Positions 32,151 to 44,002 of a stretch of DNA of 64,000 nucleotides are shown piece by piece. The translations under genes were made by a program, and so were the position numbers. Under the pieces are notes generated by a model, which saw nothing but the letters and a program-made list of their open reading frames with translations, did not search any database and was not told where the DNA came from. Source of the stretch: Scilla litardierei (lineage: Eukaryota; Streptophyta; Magnoliopsida; Asparagales; Asparagaceae); the NCBI GenBank assembly GCA_030789695.1, contig CM061139.1:200729641-200793640 (forward strand), in the 5' to 3' direction. Position 1 is the first letter of the stretch. The number at the start of each line of letters is the position of its first letter.

Positions 32151-35100
32151 TGTAACGGCCTGTATTTTTCCAATACTTTCATATTAAGTATTTAAAGAAA
32201 ATTCAATTTTTAATTGTATTTTATAATGGTTTGTTAGCAGTCTTAAACTGATTTCAAAAATTTCCTATAAAAATATTTTGGAGTACCAGACTAGTTATGG
32301 AGTATTTTAGTAAGGTCGGATTTCATCGAATACCTCTAAAAGATCTGATAAAAATTCATTTTCAGATATTGCAGTTTTGGGTCAATGAATTTATTTTCTA
32401 TACAAACGTTTTCAAAATGACTTCAAACTTCTGCAGTAGCATCCTATGATCATTTGGGGCTTCCCACATTAATTTCGTAATTTTCTGATATCGATTCAAT
32501 AGGAAACCCGCAAACCCGCTTTCTAAACGTTTTGGCCAAAAACTAGTATCCCCGTAGCCCAAACTCTAGAACGGCCTTCGTATTCGCCATCCTCGTGACG
32601 ATACGATCCTGTGGGTATGTTTTCGTAATTTTTCGGACACGTTTACTGGTAGGGGCATTTTCGTAATTTTCGCTTTTTGTATTATCACTAATGACTTTCG
32701 ATAATGGAGTTTTATCTTCCTAATTACCCACTTAATCACCTAACCTAATCCCATTACCCACCTAATCTCATCACCTAACCCAACCCGTATCACCCTCATC
32801 CCCATCTACCCTCTCATTCTCTCTCTCTCACCCTATATATTAACAACCCCTCCCCCTAGTTTAAACACACAGACCCTCTCTCTATCTCTCTCAATATTTC
32901 TCTCCCCCACCGTAACTCTCTCTCCCGCTCAACCCTCTCTCCCGCTCCCTGTCTCTCTTCTCACTCCCTCTCCCTATCTCTTCTTCCACGGTGGACCCAC
33001 GCCGGAGCTCCGACCACGCAGAGCCCCGAACCCCGCCCGTACGTCGACATCGCCATGAACCCCCACCAAGCTCCGCCGTCGCGCTCCGATCCCCTCCGAC
33101 CTCCGAGAGCCGTTCACCGCCACGACACCCTCCACCGGAGCGCCTCCGAGCACGGCCCCGCTGCTCCACCGCCTTCGCAGCAGCATCCGCCTCCAAGAGC
33201 TCCGCCCAGCAGCTTCGCCCCCGCCGTGCTCCTCCGACCGTCGCCATCTCTGAGCTCTACGCCGCCGCTGCAGCATGCCGCCCGACCCCGCTGCAGCGCC
33301 GCCTCGAGGTGGCCCGCTCGCCGTCGCTCGCCGCCTTCACCTCCCTCGGTCGCCGCCTCGCTCGCCGCCGAGCCCCCCTCCGCCGCTGTCACCTCCCTCT
33401 CTCTCCCCGCATGCGAAGACGACGGCAGCGTAAGTTTAATTCGAAATGGCAAACTTGTAAATATGCCGAAAGTTCGTATTTTCGTAATTTTTATTAATTA
33501 ATAAATGGGTTTATTGGTCTTAAATTCATAATAAATAATATAGAGCCTAGAAAAATGAGTGACTAGCTCCAGAAAATCAGAAATGACATTCTGGACCCAA
33601 TGGCGCTAGTTTCATCTCAATCCGACGCTTAGTTTTTCCAGAATTAATTTTTAAGCCTATAAGTTAAATCCGTTATTTTCGTTTAAAAATCCGTATCTTC
33701 TTATTTTCACGTAAACAAATATGTGATAAAAATATATGCTAAAGTACTCTTTGAGACGGTCGTTTTGACACCTCATTTGAACCACTCCGATGTAGATTGC
33801 TCCCAGAATAAATTCCTGAATAAATACGTTACTAATTGAAAAATGGGTTTTAAATTGTTTTTAAGCTTTTAAAAATTATAGAAATTACTATAAGCCTCAG
33901 AAAAATATTCCTTCTTGCAGTAAAATTATTTTCACCATATATAGTCTATATAAAAATTTAGAACGCTTTTCGACAACATTTTAACCGGTTTTAAAAATCA
34001 AAACGATCGAGTTTATTTGAATAGAAAATAGGGTGCGCTTTAACCAAGTGTTTCTTGTGTTTGCAGGTACCAATCCTCGTGCACCAGCTCTTCTAGCTCC
34101 AACCTCGTCTTGCCACGACGAGTTCTAAAATAGTAAGTCACGACATATTCTAACTTTAGAAAACTAGTCTACTGTGCTTGCATGAACTTGTGACACTTCA
34201 CTTATAGCCTCAGAACGGCTATTCAAGTTAAACCAAACTAGAGAACTAAATGAAAGTAATCTACCAAAGATTACTTTGCCAACTTTCAACTTGGGTAAAT
34301 TGTGTGCTAGCCGCACTACCACGTGCTCAAAGCACGGAAGTAGCAACTTTTGGTGTTGGACTTGTCTTTATCCTACTTGCTGGTTTTCAATGAGGAAGTC
34401 AACCAGTTAACCTGGTGTGACTAACATGCGGAACATCGTGTGGAATATCATGTGTGGAACATCTTGTGGAACAATCCTGTCTAGAACTTGTAATTGACAC
34501 GTCACTGGGGTATTGGGGTAACTCATAGTTTGCGAGAGTACGGGAGTGACTAGAGTTCGATCTACATGTCAAGCTGCCTGAGTTTTTTGGCATACCGTCC
34601 AGCTGCCTGAGTTTTGGCAAAATAAAAGTAACATGTCTAGCTGCCTGAGTTTCGGCAAACCATCATGCTGCCTGGGTACCGGCATTCGTCTGGGTAGCAC
34701 CCAGGCAAGAGATGAACTGAACGGTCACATATTGTACTCTCCGACTTGAGTCACGTAGTTCTAGTGTAACTTGCACAGTTACTTTCTTTACAATACTTGC
34801 ACTTTACTTTCCTTACCAGTACAGTTACCATGCTTGCCTCACTTTACTTACCAGTACAGTCACCTTTACTTTACGCATTCCATGCACGTTACTTTCTACA
34901 CTTGTACAGACACTGCACCGTACTTTACTTTACTTTCACTTTGGTCTGCTTTGTCATACTTGTACAGTACCTCTCTTTCTTTATTTAGAATTGTTGTGAC
35001 TTACCTACGGTTCCATCTCCGTGGCACCGCAGACGACGTACATATGGAAGCAGATGCTCTTGAGCTAATAGCGCCAGACTTCGACCATGAGACCGCAGCT

Positions 35101-35301
35101 TCCAGAGCTATTTTCAGTTGTGTACCTTTCTTCTGTCATGTATATTTGTTGGAATATTTGTACGGACGGATTGTAATAATTGGACACTATTTGGGTATTT
35201 TTGTACATCTCTGCATCGTGGCTATTTTGACTTCACTGGTTAACTGCAGAACCTGCGCAATTATCAAATAAGTAACGGGCCCCCGAAAGCGGGTCGTTAC
35301 A
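32151..35301 (+). repeat. 3' LTR of the LARD-like element
   Basis: A copy of 26,889-30,039 at a constant offset of 5,262 bp. Every line compared is identical, including the promoter, GC leader, intron-like segment and GCTGCCTG repeats. It ends GGGTCGTTACA and is followed by target duplication CTAGG. Confidence 0.95.
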
Positions 35302-35793
35302 CTAGGGGTATATATAGATTGTAATTTTAGAGGAGGGTTTCTGAGAGGAACACATTGGGAGTTCTTGAGCCGCCATTTATGAGAGCCAACTTTGAGAGAT
35401 ATTGTGGAGAGCTTTTGGAGAGAAACCTGTGTGCTTCTTCTTCGTTTGTAAAGAGAAGATTTGTATTCTTTCTTTCTTTTTGTAATAAAGCTCATTGGTG
35501 TTCCCTCAGCCGGCCGACGGCCTAAAATTATTAACTTTCTTAGCGCTTCTCGTTTGTTTGATTACTTGTCCTTGTCGTCGATCATCGACGATCTTGTGTA
35601 TTCCACTGTGATGTGCGACGTGTGCGCACAACAAAAACTAGAAAAAATCTGGAGCTTGGAAGACAGGGTTAAACTCCTCTAGATTAGTGAGATCGCCTCC
35701 ATCTGAATTAGCTTCTCGTTGCCACTCGCCAGTACTTGATGATGATGAGGTCGACGAGGAGGCAGAGCCGAGCAATCAAAAACGAGTGTTAAA

Positions 35794-36330
35794 AAGAAGA
35801 GGAATCAAAGAGGCATTTTGGTCATAAAAATTAAAATTTAGCTATCGTATAATTGACTTATGGTGATATTTTAAGGAAATATTAAGGATGTTTTGCGTTA
35901 TTATCATTTAATTAATTAACATTAATCATGTTGTGTGTTATATTTTGAAGTCGACTAATCACATCTCGAAAAATGGCCTAACGAACGAGCTGCCCATGCA
36001 CTAGTAGGATTGTGAGTGCTCAAATAATTGAAAATTGAAGCAATACATGACAATATATTTTTTAATATTCAGTTTATTTTATTTTCTATTCTTTAGTCAA
36101 AAAAAAGATTTGGATATCCTTCTGGCAAATGGATCCTACTCTTCTTTTCTAGAATTGCTATATACACCCCTAGAAATAGGAGTGCATGTAATGTTGAGGT
36201 GTCCAAATAGTAAATTATATCATTTCATTTGGTCATTTCACAGTGTCTCTCACTTGCTTTTCCCTTTTTTGGAACCTATGCATTATATATATCCCAATTG
36301 TAAATGTGTATTGTTTACGGGTGTTTTCTC
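35794..36330. other. AT-rich spacer, no gene recognised
   Basis: Past the last block shared with copy B. Short open frames at 36,035-36,346 have no motif. Confidence 0.4.
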
Positions 36331-36845
36331 ACCACTGGATCGTTGACCGAGGACTGTACGGTCAACGTGGTCAAGGGGTCGGTTGAGATCCCTTGGGCAC
36401 GCCAAGCACACGTGCACTCAGCGTGGGTCGGAGATGGAGTCGAGGTCGGGCGTGAGATTCGGGCAGAGTGTCGGTCCTCGGTTGAAGCAGAGCGGAGGGG
36501 GAAGCCTCGGCTCTGTGAGATGGGCTCTGCCTCGGTTGGACGAGCGTCGAGGAGTAGCCTCGGCGCCTCGTTTGCTACGTGGCCTTCGGTCGGTAGCCAC
36601 GCCCGCTTGCAGCAGGGGCGATCGTCTGGTGCTGAGGGGTAGCCTCGGCGCTTCGGTCAGCTTCTTCCTGGATAGACGAGAAACTCGTCAGGGGTGGTGG
36701 ACCTTGGTTCCGTTCGTATCCCCTCCGATGCCTAAGTCAGATCAAGGTCTGAAGAGTACTCGGCGGGGTAGGTATGACTCGAGAGGAGATCGATACGCTG
36801 ACCCTCGGCACGAGCAGGGGGATTTATAAGGAAGTGATCGTCCCG
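36331..36845 (-). mobile_element. LTR fragment of a gypsy-like element (minus orientation)
   Basis: On the minus strand CCTTATAAATCCCC (about 36,820-36,833) is followed about 85-100 bp later by CTGACTTAGGCATCGGAGGG (36,720-36,740). The same TATA-plus-GACTTAGGCATCGGAGG arrangement occurs in the LTRs at 41,763-43,053 and 46,779-48,069. The rest differs, so this is a related family. Its upstream end is cut by the Copia element that begins at about 36,846. Overlapping open frames on both strands are not genes. Confidence 0.55.
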
Positions 36846-36848
36846 AGA

Positions 36849-39514
36849 TAAAGATCCGAAAAAGGTGCAGGAATGGCTTGCTAATGATCAGAAAGTTATG
36901 GTATGGCTTCTAAATTCCATGGAACCTAAAATTTCTAAAATTTTTACTTTTTCCGATACTGCAAAGGATTTATAGGATTCTGTGTCAGAACTTTATGGAA
37001 ATCAGAATAATGCAGCTCGTGTTTTTCAATTGCGACGTGAAATTGCTAATACAAATCAAGGTAATAAGCCTTTTATTGAGCACTATGGGAATCTGAAGCG
37101 TATGTGGGATGAGCTGAACATCTATCGTCCTCATACAACAGATGCAAAAATCCTCCTTAAGCGGGCCGAAGAGGACAAAATTTTTTTCTTTGTTGAATAG
37201 CTTGAAAGATGAGTATGAGCAACTTAAGAGTCAAGTATTGATGAATTCTGAACTTCCGTCTCTCTCCAGTATTTGTGCAACTGTTCAACGTGAAGAAATT
37301 CGGAAAACTGCTATGGTTGATGATCATAAGGCTATTTCAAATCAAGGTAATTCTAGTGATCTGACAGTTAACACTGGTAAAAGTATCCGAGAATTTCATT
37401 GCGACCACAGCAACAAGAAGGGTCATACTATAGATCGGTGTTTTTTACTTCATCCTCATCTCAAGGCCAAGTATGATCAGAAATGGAAAAAGAAGGTGCA
37501 AGCAGCAATAGCAATGATGTCGATCCCAATAAGTAACCCTTCCACCCATGGTTCAGGTAATCATCATGCTTTTTCAGCGTCTTCAAAATCTAGCACTTGG
37601 ATTATAGATTCTGGTGATACTGATCATATGGCTAATCATCTCTCGTCTGGGCATTTCTTCTATCATATCTTTGATAATCGTACTGTTTCTGTGGCTAATG
37701 GGGCTTCGGCCCCTATTATTGGGAGTGGTAAGTTACATTCTTTCCTACTACTTCTAGTTCTGATGCTCTTGTTGTTCCGTCTTTCCCGGTTCAGCTTCTT
37801 TCTGTAAGAAGAATTACTAATTCCTTAGACTGTGATGTTATTTTCTCTTCTAATTCAGTTCTCTTTCAGGATCGAAAGTCGAGGAAAACGATTGGTGAAG
37901 GAACATATTCTCATGGGCTTTAATTTTTCAATCCAAGTAAATGGACGTTTCATACTAGCACATTGACTAAGAGTCAAATTATGCATAAGCGATTAGGTCA
38001 TCCCTGCAAGGCTGCAATCGTATGTTGTCTTGTATCTTGTCTTCCATTCCTGTTGAGTCAACATTATATGATGTTTGTCAGTTTTCTAAACAAACTCGTT
38101 TACCCTTTGTTAACTCTATGTCTGTATCTGATGAACCATTTGATTTAGTTCATTCTAATTTATGGAGTCCTGCTCCTATTGATTCTTATGATGGTTACAA
38201 ATATTTTTTGTTACTTATTGATGATCGATCATGTGCTACTTGGTTATACTTGCTGGAATCTAAAAAGGAGGTAGGTGCAATAATTAAGGATTTTCATACT
38301 ATAGTAATAACTCAATTTGGTGCCAAAGTAAAAATTCTCAGGTTTGACAATGGTACAGAATATGTCAACCATTCTCTTGGCGAATATCTTCGCAGCCATG
38401 GTATTATTCACCAGACTAGTTGTGTAGATACACAACAACAGAACGGCGTAGCAGAAAGGAAGAATCGTCATATTCTGAAAACAGCACGAGCCATCATGCT
38501 TCAGATGAATGTACCGACGAAATATTGGTCACATGGAGTTTTGACTGCTATTTACTTAATTAACGGTACGCCTAGTAGAGTGATTAATTTCAAGTCTCCA
38601 TTGGAAGTTTTGCAATATCGTAAACCTGGTTTGTCTCATCTGCGATTGTTTGGATGTGCTTGTTATGTGTATCGACCATCTACTAATCGTGACAAGTTAG
38701 ACCCTCGAGCAACTCGGTGTGTGTTTTTGGTTATTCTTCTATGCAGAAAGGATACATATGTTATGACAGATCCGCTCGTAAGATATTCGTTTCTCGAGAT
38801 GTTCGTTTTTCAGAAAAAGAACCATTCTTCGACTGGAAGGATAAGTATGGGAGTTGGTCCCAGGGGGTATATGTCAGATTTTTGGGCCCTTCCGATTATT
38901 AGCTCCACTGATGACAGTGTTGAGACTAATGCAGATCATTCGGTAGTTGAAATGTCCTCTGATGCTACACCAGTAACTGAAACACCATCTCCTGTTATTG
39001 ATGTCGAAACTGCTCCGCCAACATTTGAAATTGATCAAGAATCTGATGTTGTAGTTGAAACTGATACAGATCATCAGCCTCCAAGACACTCAGATAGAGA
39101 AAAGCGTCCTTCTGTGATGTTGAAAGACCATATTACCTATCATAATGCTATCTCTTATCCTATACAAGCTCATCTAACATACGACAATGTTACCAAAAAA
39201 ACATTCTGATTTTCTGTGTGCATTGTCATGTGAAGTTGAGCCGAGTAATTTCAGAGATGCTAATTCCTCTTCGGTCTGGAAACAAGCAATGAAGGAAGAG
39301 TTGCATGCTCTTGAGGAGAATTATACATGGGCTATTGTTAAGCTACCTTTCGGAAAGAAGACTGTTGGGTGTCGTTGGGTTTATAAGATCAAATACCAGA
39401 GCGATGGGACCATTGAACGACATAAAGCAAGACTTGTTGTTAAAGGATTTACTCAGACATATGGAGAAGACTATAAAGAAATGTTTGCTCCAGTTGCCAA
39501 AATGAACACGTTTC
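36849..39514 (+). pseudogene. Copia gag-pol, N-terminal part: gag, protease, integrase, start of RT
   Basis: Domains in order: gag (VWLLNSMEPKISKIF, NNAARVFQLRREI, MWDELNIYRPHTTD) with a stop at about 36,973 where Trp is usual and a frameshift at the T run near 37,190; zinc knuckle CDHSNKKGHTIDRC near 37,400; aspartic protease near 37,600 with DSGDTDHM, where the family has DSGA; pre-integrase HKRLGHP near 37,985; integrase core 38,130-38,480 with HSNLWSPAP (first catalytic Asp replaced by Asn), DNGTEY and NGVAERKN (second Asp and Glu kept); then a frameshift into RT (WVYKIKYQSDGTIERHKARL, QTYGEDYKEMFAPVAK). The frame changes at least four times and protease and integrase residues are altered, so it is inactive even apart from the insertion at 39,515. 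Confidence 0.92.
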
Positions 39515-41432
39515 TGTTGGATCTGGATAGTAGCCTGGGGGTGTGAATAGGCTATTAAAAATATTCTTGCAACCCACGAACAACCACACACAGTTATAGG
39601 CACAGACATGTCAATAAAATATCAATCACAGAATACACACAGATATACCCTGGTTCGGTCGTCCCCACGACATACTCCAGCCCCCGAAAGCAACTACTAT
39701 ATAGATATGTAATCAAGTACAGCTACAATGCGTCAAGATCCCAAATCTACTCTCACCTAGCTCGTACGCACACCGCGTGCTCTACACTATCAATCTAGTC
39801 AGATGCTCTCCCTCCGTGACGACTCCCAAGTCGTCAGGTCCCCAAAAGAAACACAAAGGTAAAGTTTCCCCTACGAGGATCTAACACAACAACTACACAA
39901 AATAATGATAAATATAGTTTAGGAATCTCAGTTTGTGTAGCAGCGATGTCCTCGTCAATCAGCACGGGTTAGATCTCATCTGACGTAGATGTAGTCTCTG
40001 ATATCCCCTCAAAAGTTCTGCTCCACTCTCGATGAAAACTTGTGCCTTCCACCAAAGATTGAAACTTGTGGCACCTCCCCAAAGATTGCAACTTGCGGTA
40101 TCAAGCTTCCTTTGATGATGCCATACGAATAACTTGCGCACGCTGTTCTGCAGACAAAGAGTCTAGCACACAAGAATTTTGCACACAAAAAAAAATCTCG
40201 GCACACTGAAATTTTGCACACTGAAAATTTTGCACACACACAAAAAAATCGGCACACACAAAGGAATTTGGCACGCTTAAAAATTTTGCAAGCTCTGAAA
40301 TTTTTTGCACCCACAAAACAAAATTCGACACACACAGAATTCGGCCCAAAAAAAGGAGGTCTTGCAAAAATAATTTTGCACACAGGAAGAATGTGCACAC
40401 CAAAAATCCACAGACAAATAATTTTGCACACCAAAGATTCCGCACATCACCTCAAAAAGAAAAGGGGTTAATGATCTTCTAATTAAGAGTGAAAGCAAGC
40501 ACTTACCCCCTTTTCACTTTTCAATGCAACCTCAAATAATTTTTGCACACCAAAAAGATTCCTTTATTCACGTGTGCACAGGGGTCTCCACAAATTTCGG
40601 CTCCCTCTTCATTTGTGTTGTGCGGCTGCTGCTCTTGGGAATGAGGAAGTATGCGGCTTGATGTTTTGGTTTTCAACAGGGAAGCACTTGATTAATCTTG
40701 GCCCTAAAAAAATTGCACATGCTTTAATTTGCAAAGCCAAGAAAATAATCTGAATTGCACAAAACGATGAGAGAGTAATATTAGATAAAAAGACTTCGCT
40801 TTGCATTAACGTGGCCAGCCTCGGGATGCTCTTGGAGATTTATAAAACGGCTCACGCTTCCCCTTTTTTTTAATTTTGATTGAAAGAGAACCTCATAACA
40901 AAGTGCGGCTGCAAAAAATTGAAGGCTTCCTTTAAAAAAAATCGGCAGACTCCCCCTTAACAATTCGGCACCTAGGGTTTTTCATATTCCTTTTTTTTAA
41001 GGGTAGAGGTGTATTAAAATGGGCCGGCCTCTCTCTTGGATATATGCAAGCCCAGGGAACACAACAAAAAAACAAGCTCACCCCTAGTTTTGAATGGGTG
41101 CGGCAGTACACAGGTCAAAGAGATTAATTATTATTATTTAATGACTTTCCTCACAAATTTCGGCCAACTCCCCTGTTGCCCCCTTGATTTTTTTGGTTGA
41201 GCTCTCATGACTAGGGTTTGGCTTGGTACGGAATAGGTTTAGGGGTTTGACTGCAATAAATATAAGTTAACACAAGTTACGTTCTCCCCTTTCTCCATTG
41301 CACATTCCCCAAATCCTTTCCGTGAATTAATCACACGTTCGCCGTTCCTGAAACACTTAGCACACACGTTAAAAACGTTCACACGCGTTTGTTATCATCA
41401 AACACGAAGTTCACAGATCGTTGCTACCAACA
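39515..41432 (-). repeat. LTR (3' in element sense) of the second gag-only element
   Basis: Its sense strand has TTTTATAAATCTCC as a TATA candidate at about 40,840-40,855. Between 40,150 and 40,450 there are about 15 degenerate repeats with core AAATTTTGCACAC. These create overlapping Cys/Phe/Lys-rich open frames on the minus strand (40,009-40,498) that are not genes. Confidence 0.9.
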
Positions 41433-41448
41433 ATCTCCCCCTTTTGAT
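41433..41448 (-). promoter_or_regulatory. Polypurine tract of the second gag-only element
   Basis: Minus-strand TCATCAAAAGGGGGAGAT directly precedes the LTR start TGTTGG. Confidence 0.85.
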
Positions 41449-41762
41449 GATAACAAACTACGTAGAAGATTTGAACATTAAAGTTCCAAATAGTGTGTGT
41501 GAAAGTGTGATAGAGGATGTATGCAGACACGTATAGCATGATGTGCAACATATAGGCATGCAAATAATACGACCATGGTATGATGGCATGCTCCCCCTAT
41601 TTTCATGTATGTTCACGAGCATTAAGCACAAATACTACCAATACCAAATCTTCCCAATTTTTCTCCCCCTTTGTTATCATCAAAAGTTATAACACGAAGT
41701 CAAAAGCATATAGCACGCAAAAAGAGAGTATTAGTAACCATCACCAACAATTGCATGCATAC

Positions 41763-43053
41763 TGTTACGAGGTGGAACTCGCGTACAATGAATTTGTATT
41801 ATGTGGAACCAAGGGCACGGTGGTTATATGGAGAAGAAGGTTTAGGTAGGCTGTTTTACAAGTGATTAGTGGGGTGAAGAAGTTGGACCCGTTGCCGGTG
41901 GTGATCACGGGACCGAGTCTCTCCGGATGCGGCAGAGTAAGATTGGATGGCGGGAGGCTGAAGTTGATGTCGACCAAGGGGCGAGCTTTCCTGCAGCACG
42001 AGCAACTCGTCAGAAGGGCGGGGTTGGGGTCCAACCCTTAGCCCCTCCGATGCCTAAGTCAGTAATAGGACTTAAAACGGGGGCTAGGCACGCCGGTCGG
42101 CTCACGGTGTGTCGACCGTATGTGGCGAGCTATAGGTGGGAGAACAAAGATATGGACGACCTTTGCTCTCGTGTGTGAATGATAGATTGAGAGAGAATTT
42201 GCCAAAAAACCCCCTCCTCCACCGCAAGAGGATAGGGGGTATTTATACCTAACGGGAGATGACTAGGCGGGGCTGACCTGGCATGCTGACTAGACGTGCT
42301 GAGCTGACTCGGTTGTCAGCGGAAGCTTCGGACAAGGACGTCAGGAACAGGAGTGCCTGACCTGCTTTTGTCAGACGGCGCAACGGCCAGGGGCACTTTT
42401 GTCAGGGTGTCAGGGCCGAAAGCATTAATTGTCAGGGGGCTTAGCTGCCAGGGGGTGCTTTGTCAGATGGTCGAGCGGCGTAAGTGTCAGTTGTGTCCTT
42501 GGACTAGGTTGTTTGTCGTGTCCGATGAGCCAAGGGTCAGGCAGAGCGCCTCCCAGTGGCAGGGCCCCAAACGATCCTCTGGGCCGACCTAGGCAGCGGA
42601 TGTACGGCCCGGCCACACATTTTTGGGTGTGGATCCTGGGTCGCCAGTGGGGGGAACGGGTGTGCCTCTGTCAACATCAAGGCTGCACTGTCCGGGCGTG
42701 CCTCGAGCGCATTGCTCCTGGCGGACCGAGCGAGAGTGGTTAAGCGCCTCTGTCGAGGGGGCAAGGCGAGGTGCACCCATCCCCCCGTAGTCTCGGACTT
42801 TCGGGTCGGCTGACGCCCTACAGGCCTCTGAAGTTCGGTCGAGGGGCACCCTTACGTCGGGTCGGCCGCCCGTTCGGGACGGGCGAGCCCGCGAGGTATA
42901 TTAGTGGTTCTGGGAGAGAAGTCGGACTCCCACAATCTTTAGGTCGTAACATTCGTCAATCCGTAGCACGGTCTTTAGGATGGCGGGGCGCGCTGCCAAT
43001 TGCCAGCAGTCCAGGTCAAGAAGTCGGGCTATCACGATCTTTAGGTCGTAACA
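41763..43053 (-). repeat. LTR (3' in element sense) of the satellite-bearing element
   Basis: Minus-strand TATAAATA at 42,240-42,247 is followed about 190 bp later by GACTTAGGCATCGGAGG (about 42,040-42,060), a motif seen in transcribed leaders of plant gypsy-like elements. The open frames here occur on both strands and carry no domain. Confidence 0.9.
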
Positions 43054-43164
43054 ATTGCCCTTGTCATTCGGGCTCGAGTTGGAAGGCTGGCTCGGCTCGG
43101 ATGACGTATCACCTTCCCTCTCGGAAATAGCACGTTGGGTCTTCCTGCCCCGGAGTCTTTACTT

Positions 43165-43990
43165 GACGAGAGGAGCGAGCGCGTAGCTCAGCCCGTGCAC
43201 TTCTCCGGTTTGGGTGGCGAGGACGGATCCTACCCCAGAATCATCGTAGGGGGAGGGAGCCGTAGCTCCGCCCGCGCCCTTTTTCTCCAGTTTGGGTGGC
43301 GAAGCGTTTTAGGCTTGCCCTGGAGTCTGTACTTAAGGGAGGAGCGAGCGTGTAGCTCGGCCCGTGCTCTTCTCCGGTTTGGCTGGCGAGGACGGATCCT
43401 ACCCCAGAATCATCGTAGGGGGAGGGAGCCGTAGCTCCGCCCGTGTCCTTTTTCTCCAGTTTGGGTGGCGAAGCATTTTAGGCTTGCCCCGGAGTATGTA
43501 CTTAAGGGGGGAGCGAGCGCGTAGCTCGGCCCGTGCCCTTCTCCGGTTTGGGTGGCAAGGTCGGATCCTGCCCCGGAGTGTTCGTAGGAGGGAGGGAGCC
43601 GTAGCTCGGTCCATCCCCTTTTTCTCCAGTTTGGGTGGCAAAGCATTTTAGGCTTGCCCCGGAGTATGTACTTAAGGGATGAGCGAGCGCGTAGCTCGGC
43701 CCGTGCCCTTCTCCGGTTTGGGTGGCAAGGTCGGATCCTGCCCCGGAGTGTTCGTAGGAGGGAGGGAGCCGTAGCTCGGTTCATCCCCTTTTTCTCTAGT
43801 TCGGGTGGCAAAGCGTTTTAGGCTAGCCCCGGAGTATGTACTTAAGGGAGGAGCGAGCGCGTAGCTCGGCCCGTGCCCTTCTCCGGTTTGGGTGGCAAGG
43901 TCGGATCCTGCCCCGGAGTGTTCGTAGGAGGGAGGGAGCCGTAGCTCGGTTCATCCCCTTTTTCTCTAGTTCGGGTGGCAAAGCGTTTTA
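43165..43990. repeat. Tandem array of a 170-bp unit, about 4.8 copies
   Basis: Unit starts (GGAGCGAGCG) are at 43,172, 43,341, 43,510, 43,680 and 43,850. Each unit contains two diverged halves, each with 'CTCC.GTTTGGGTGGC.A' and 'GCCCCGGAGT', so the 170-bp unit is a dimer of an approximately 85-bp ancestor that also resembles the adjacent 90-bp unit. Confidence 0.92.
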
Positions 43991-44002
43991 GGCTTGCCCC
44001 GG

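Larger units (their letters stand above)
26889..35301 (+). mobile_element. Complete non-coding LTR element (LARD-like) with identical-looking long LTRs
   Basis: LTRs 26,889-30,039 and 32,151-35,301 are each 3,151 bp and show no difference in the sections compared, including five open frames each of identical sequence. CTAGG at 26,884-26,888 and 35,302-35,306 is a perfect 5-bp target duplication. The ends are TGTAACGGCC and GGGTCGTTACA. The 2,111-bp internal region has no gag, protease, integrase or RT motif, so the element needs proteins in trans. A tract TAAGGAGGGTAGAA precedes the 3' LTR, preceded by TTCCGAGGACGGAATTATTT, a pattern familiar at the 3' end of plant Ty3/gypsy elements. This supports gypsy origin. 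It is the most recent insertion in the window. Confidence 0.93.
26529..35652 (+). mobile_element. LTR-like insert of about 706 bp (probable solo LTR) containing the LARD element
   Basis: Copy B reads straight through GATAGCTTGG (61,663-61,671), while copy A has AGCT(C) at 26,524-26,528 and AGCTT at 35,653-35,657 on either side of extra DNA. Without the nested element the insert is about 706 bp. It has a TATATATA box at about 35,308, a transcribed-looking leader and AATAAAGC at about 35,484, as in an LTR. The ends do not show clean TG...CA, so type and exact borders are uncertain. Confidence 0.5.
12497..35793 (+). repeat. Segmental duplication, copy A (interrupted by insertions)
   Basis: Host-derived parts at 12,497-13,118, 23,729-26,528 and 35,653-35,793 are colinear with 54,405-61,802. 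Anchors include GTGAGGACACCTCTCTCTGC (12,497), CTAACCATATAGATGA (12,993), TAAATTTATTATAAAAGC (24,179), ACAGTAGACTGGCAATGTTA (24,593), TTGATTGGGCTCTCTTGCC (24,803), ATTTTGGGTACTAATGATTT (26,060) and CGAGCAATCAAAAACGAGTG (35,770). The rest of copy A is mobile DNA described separately. The unit carries no recognised gene. Confidence 0.85.

Noticed and set aside
40009..40498. Cys/Phe/Val-rich minus-strand frames (also 51,470-51,956)
   Set aside because: Translation of the TTTTGCACAC repeats within LTRs.
41763..43053. Overlapping frames of 60-145 codons in the satellite-bearing element's LTRs (also 46,779-48,069)
   Set aside because: Both strands are open in GC-rich sequence, frames differ between the two LTRs, and no domain is present.
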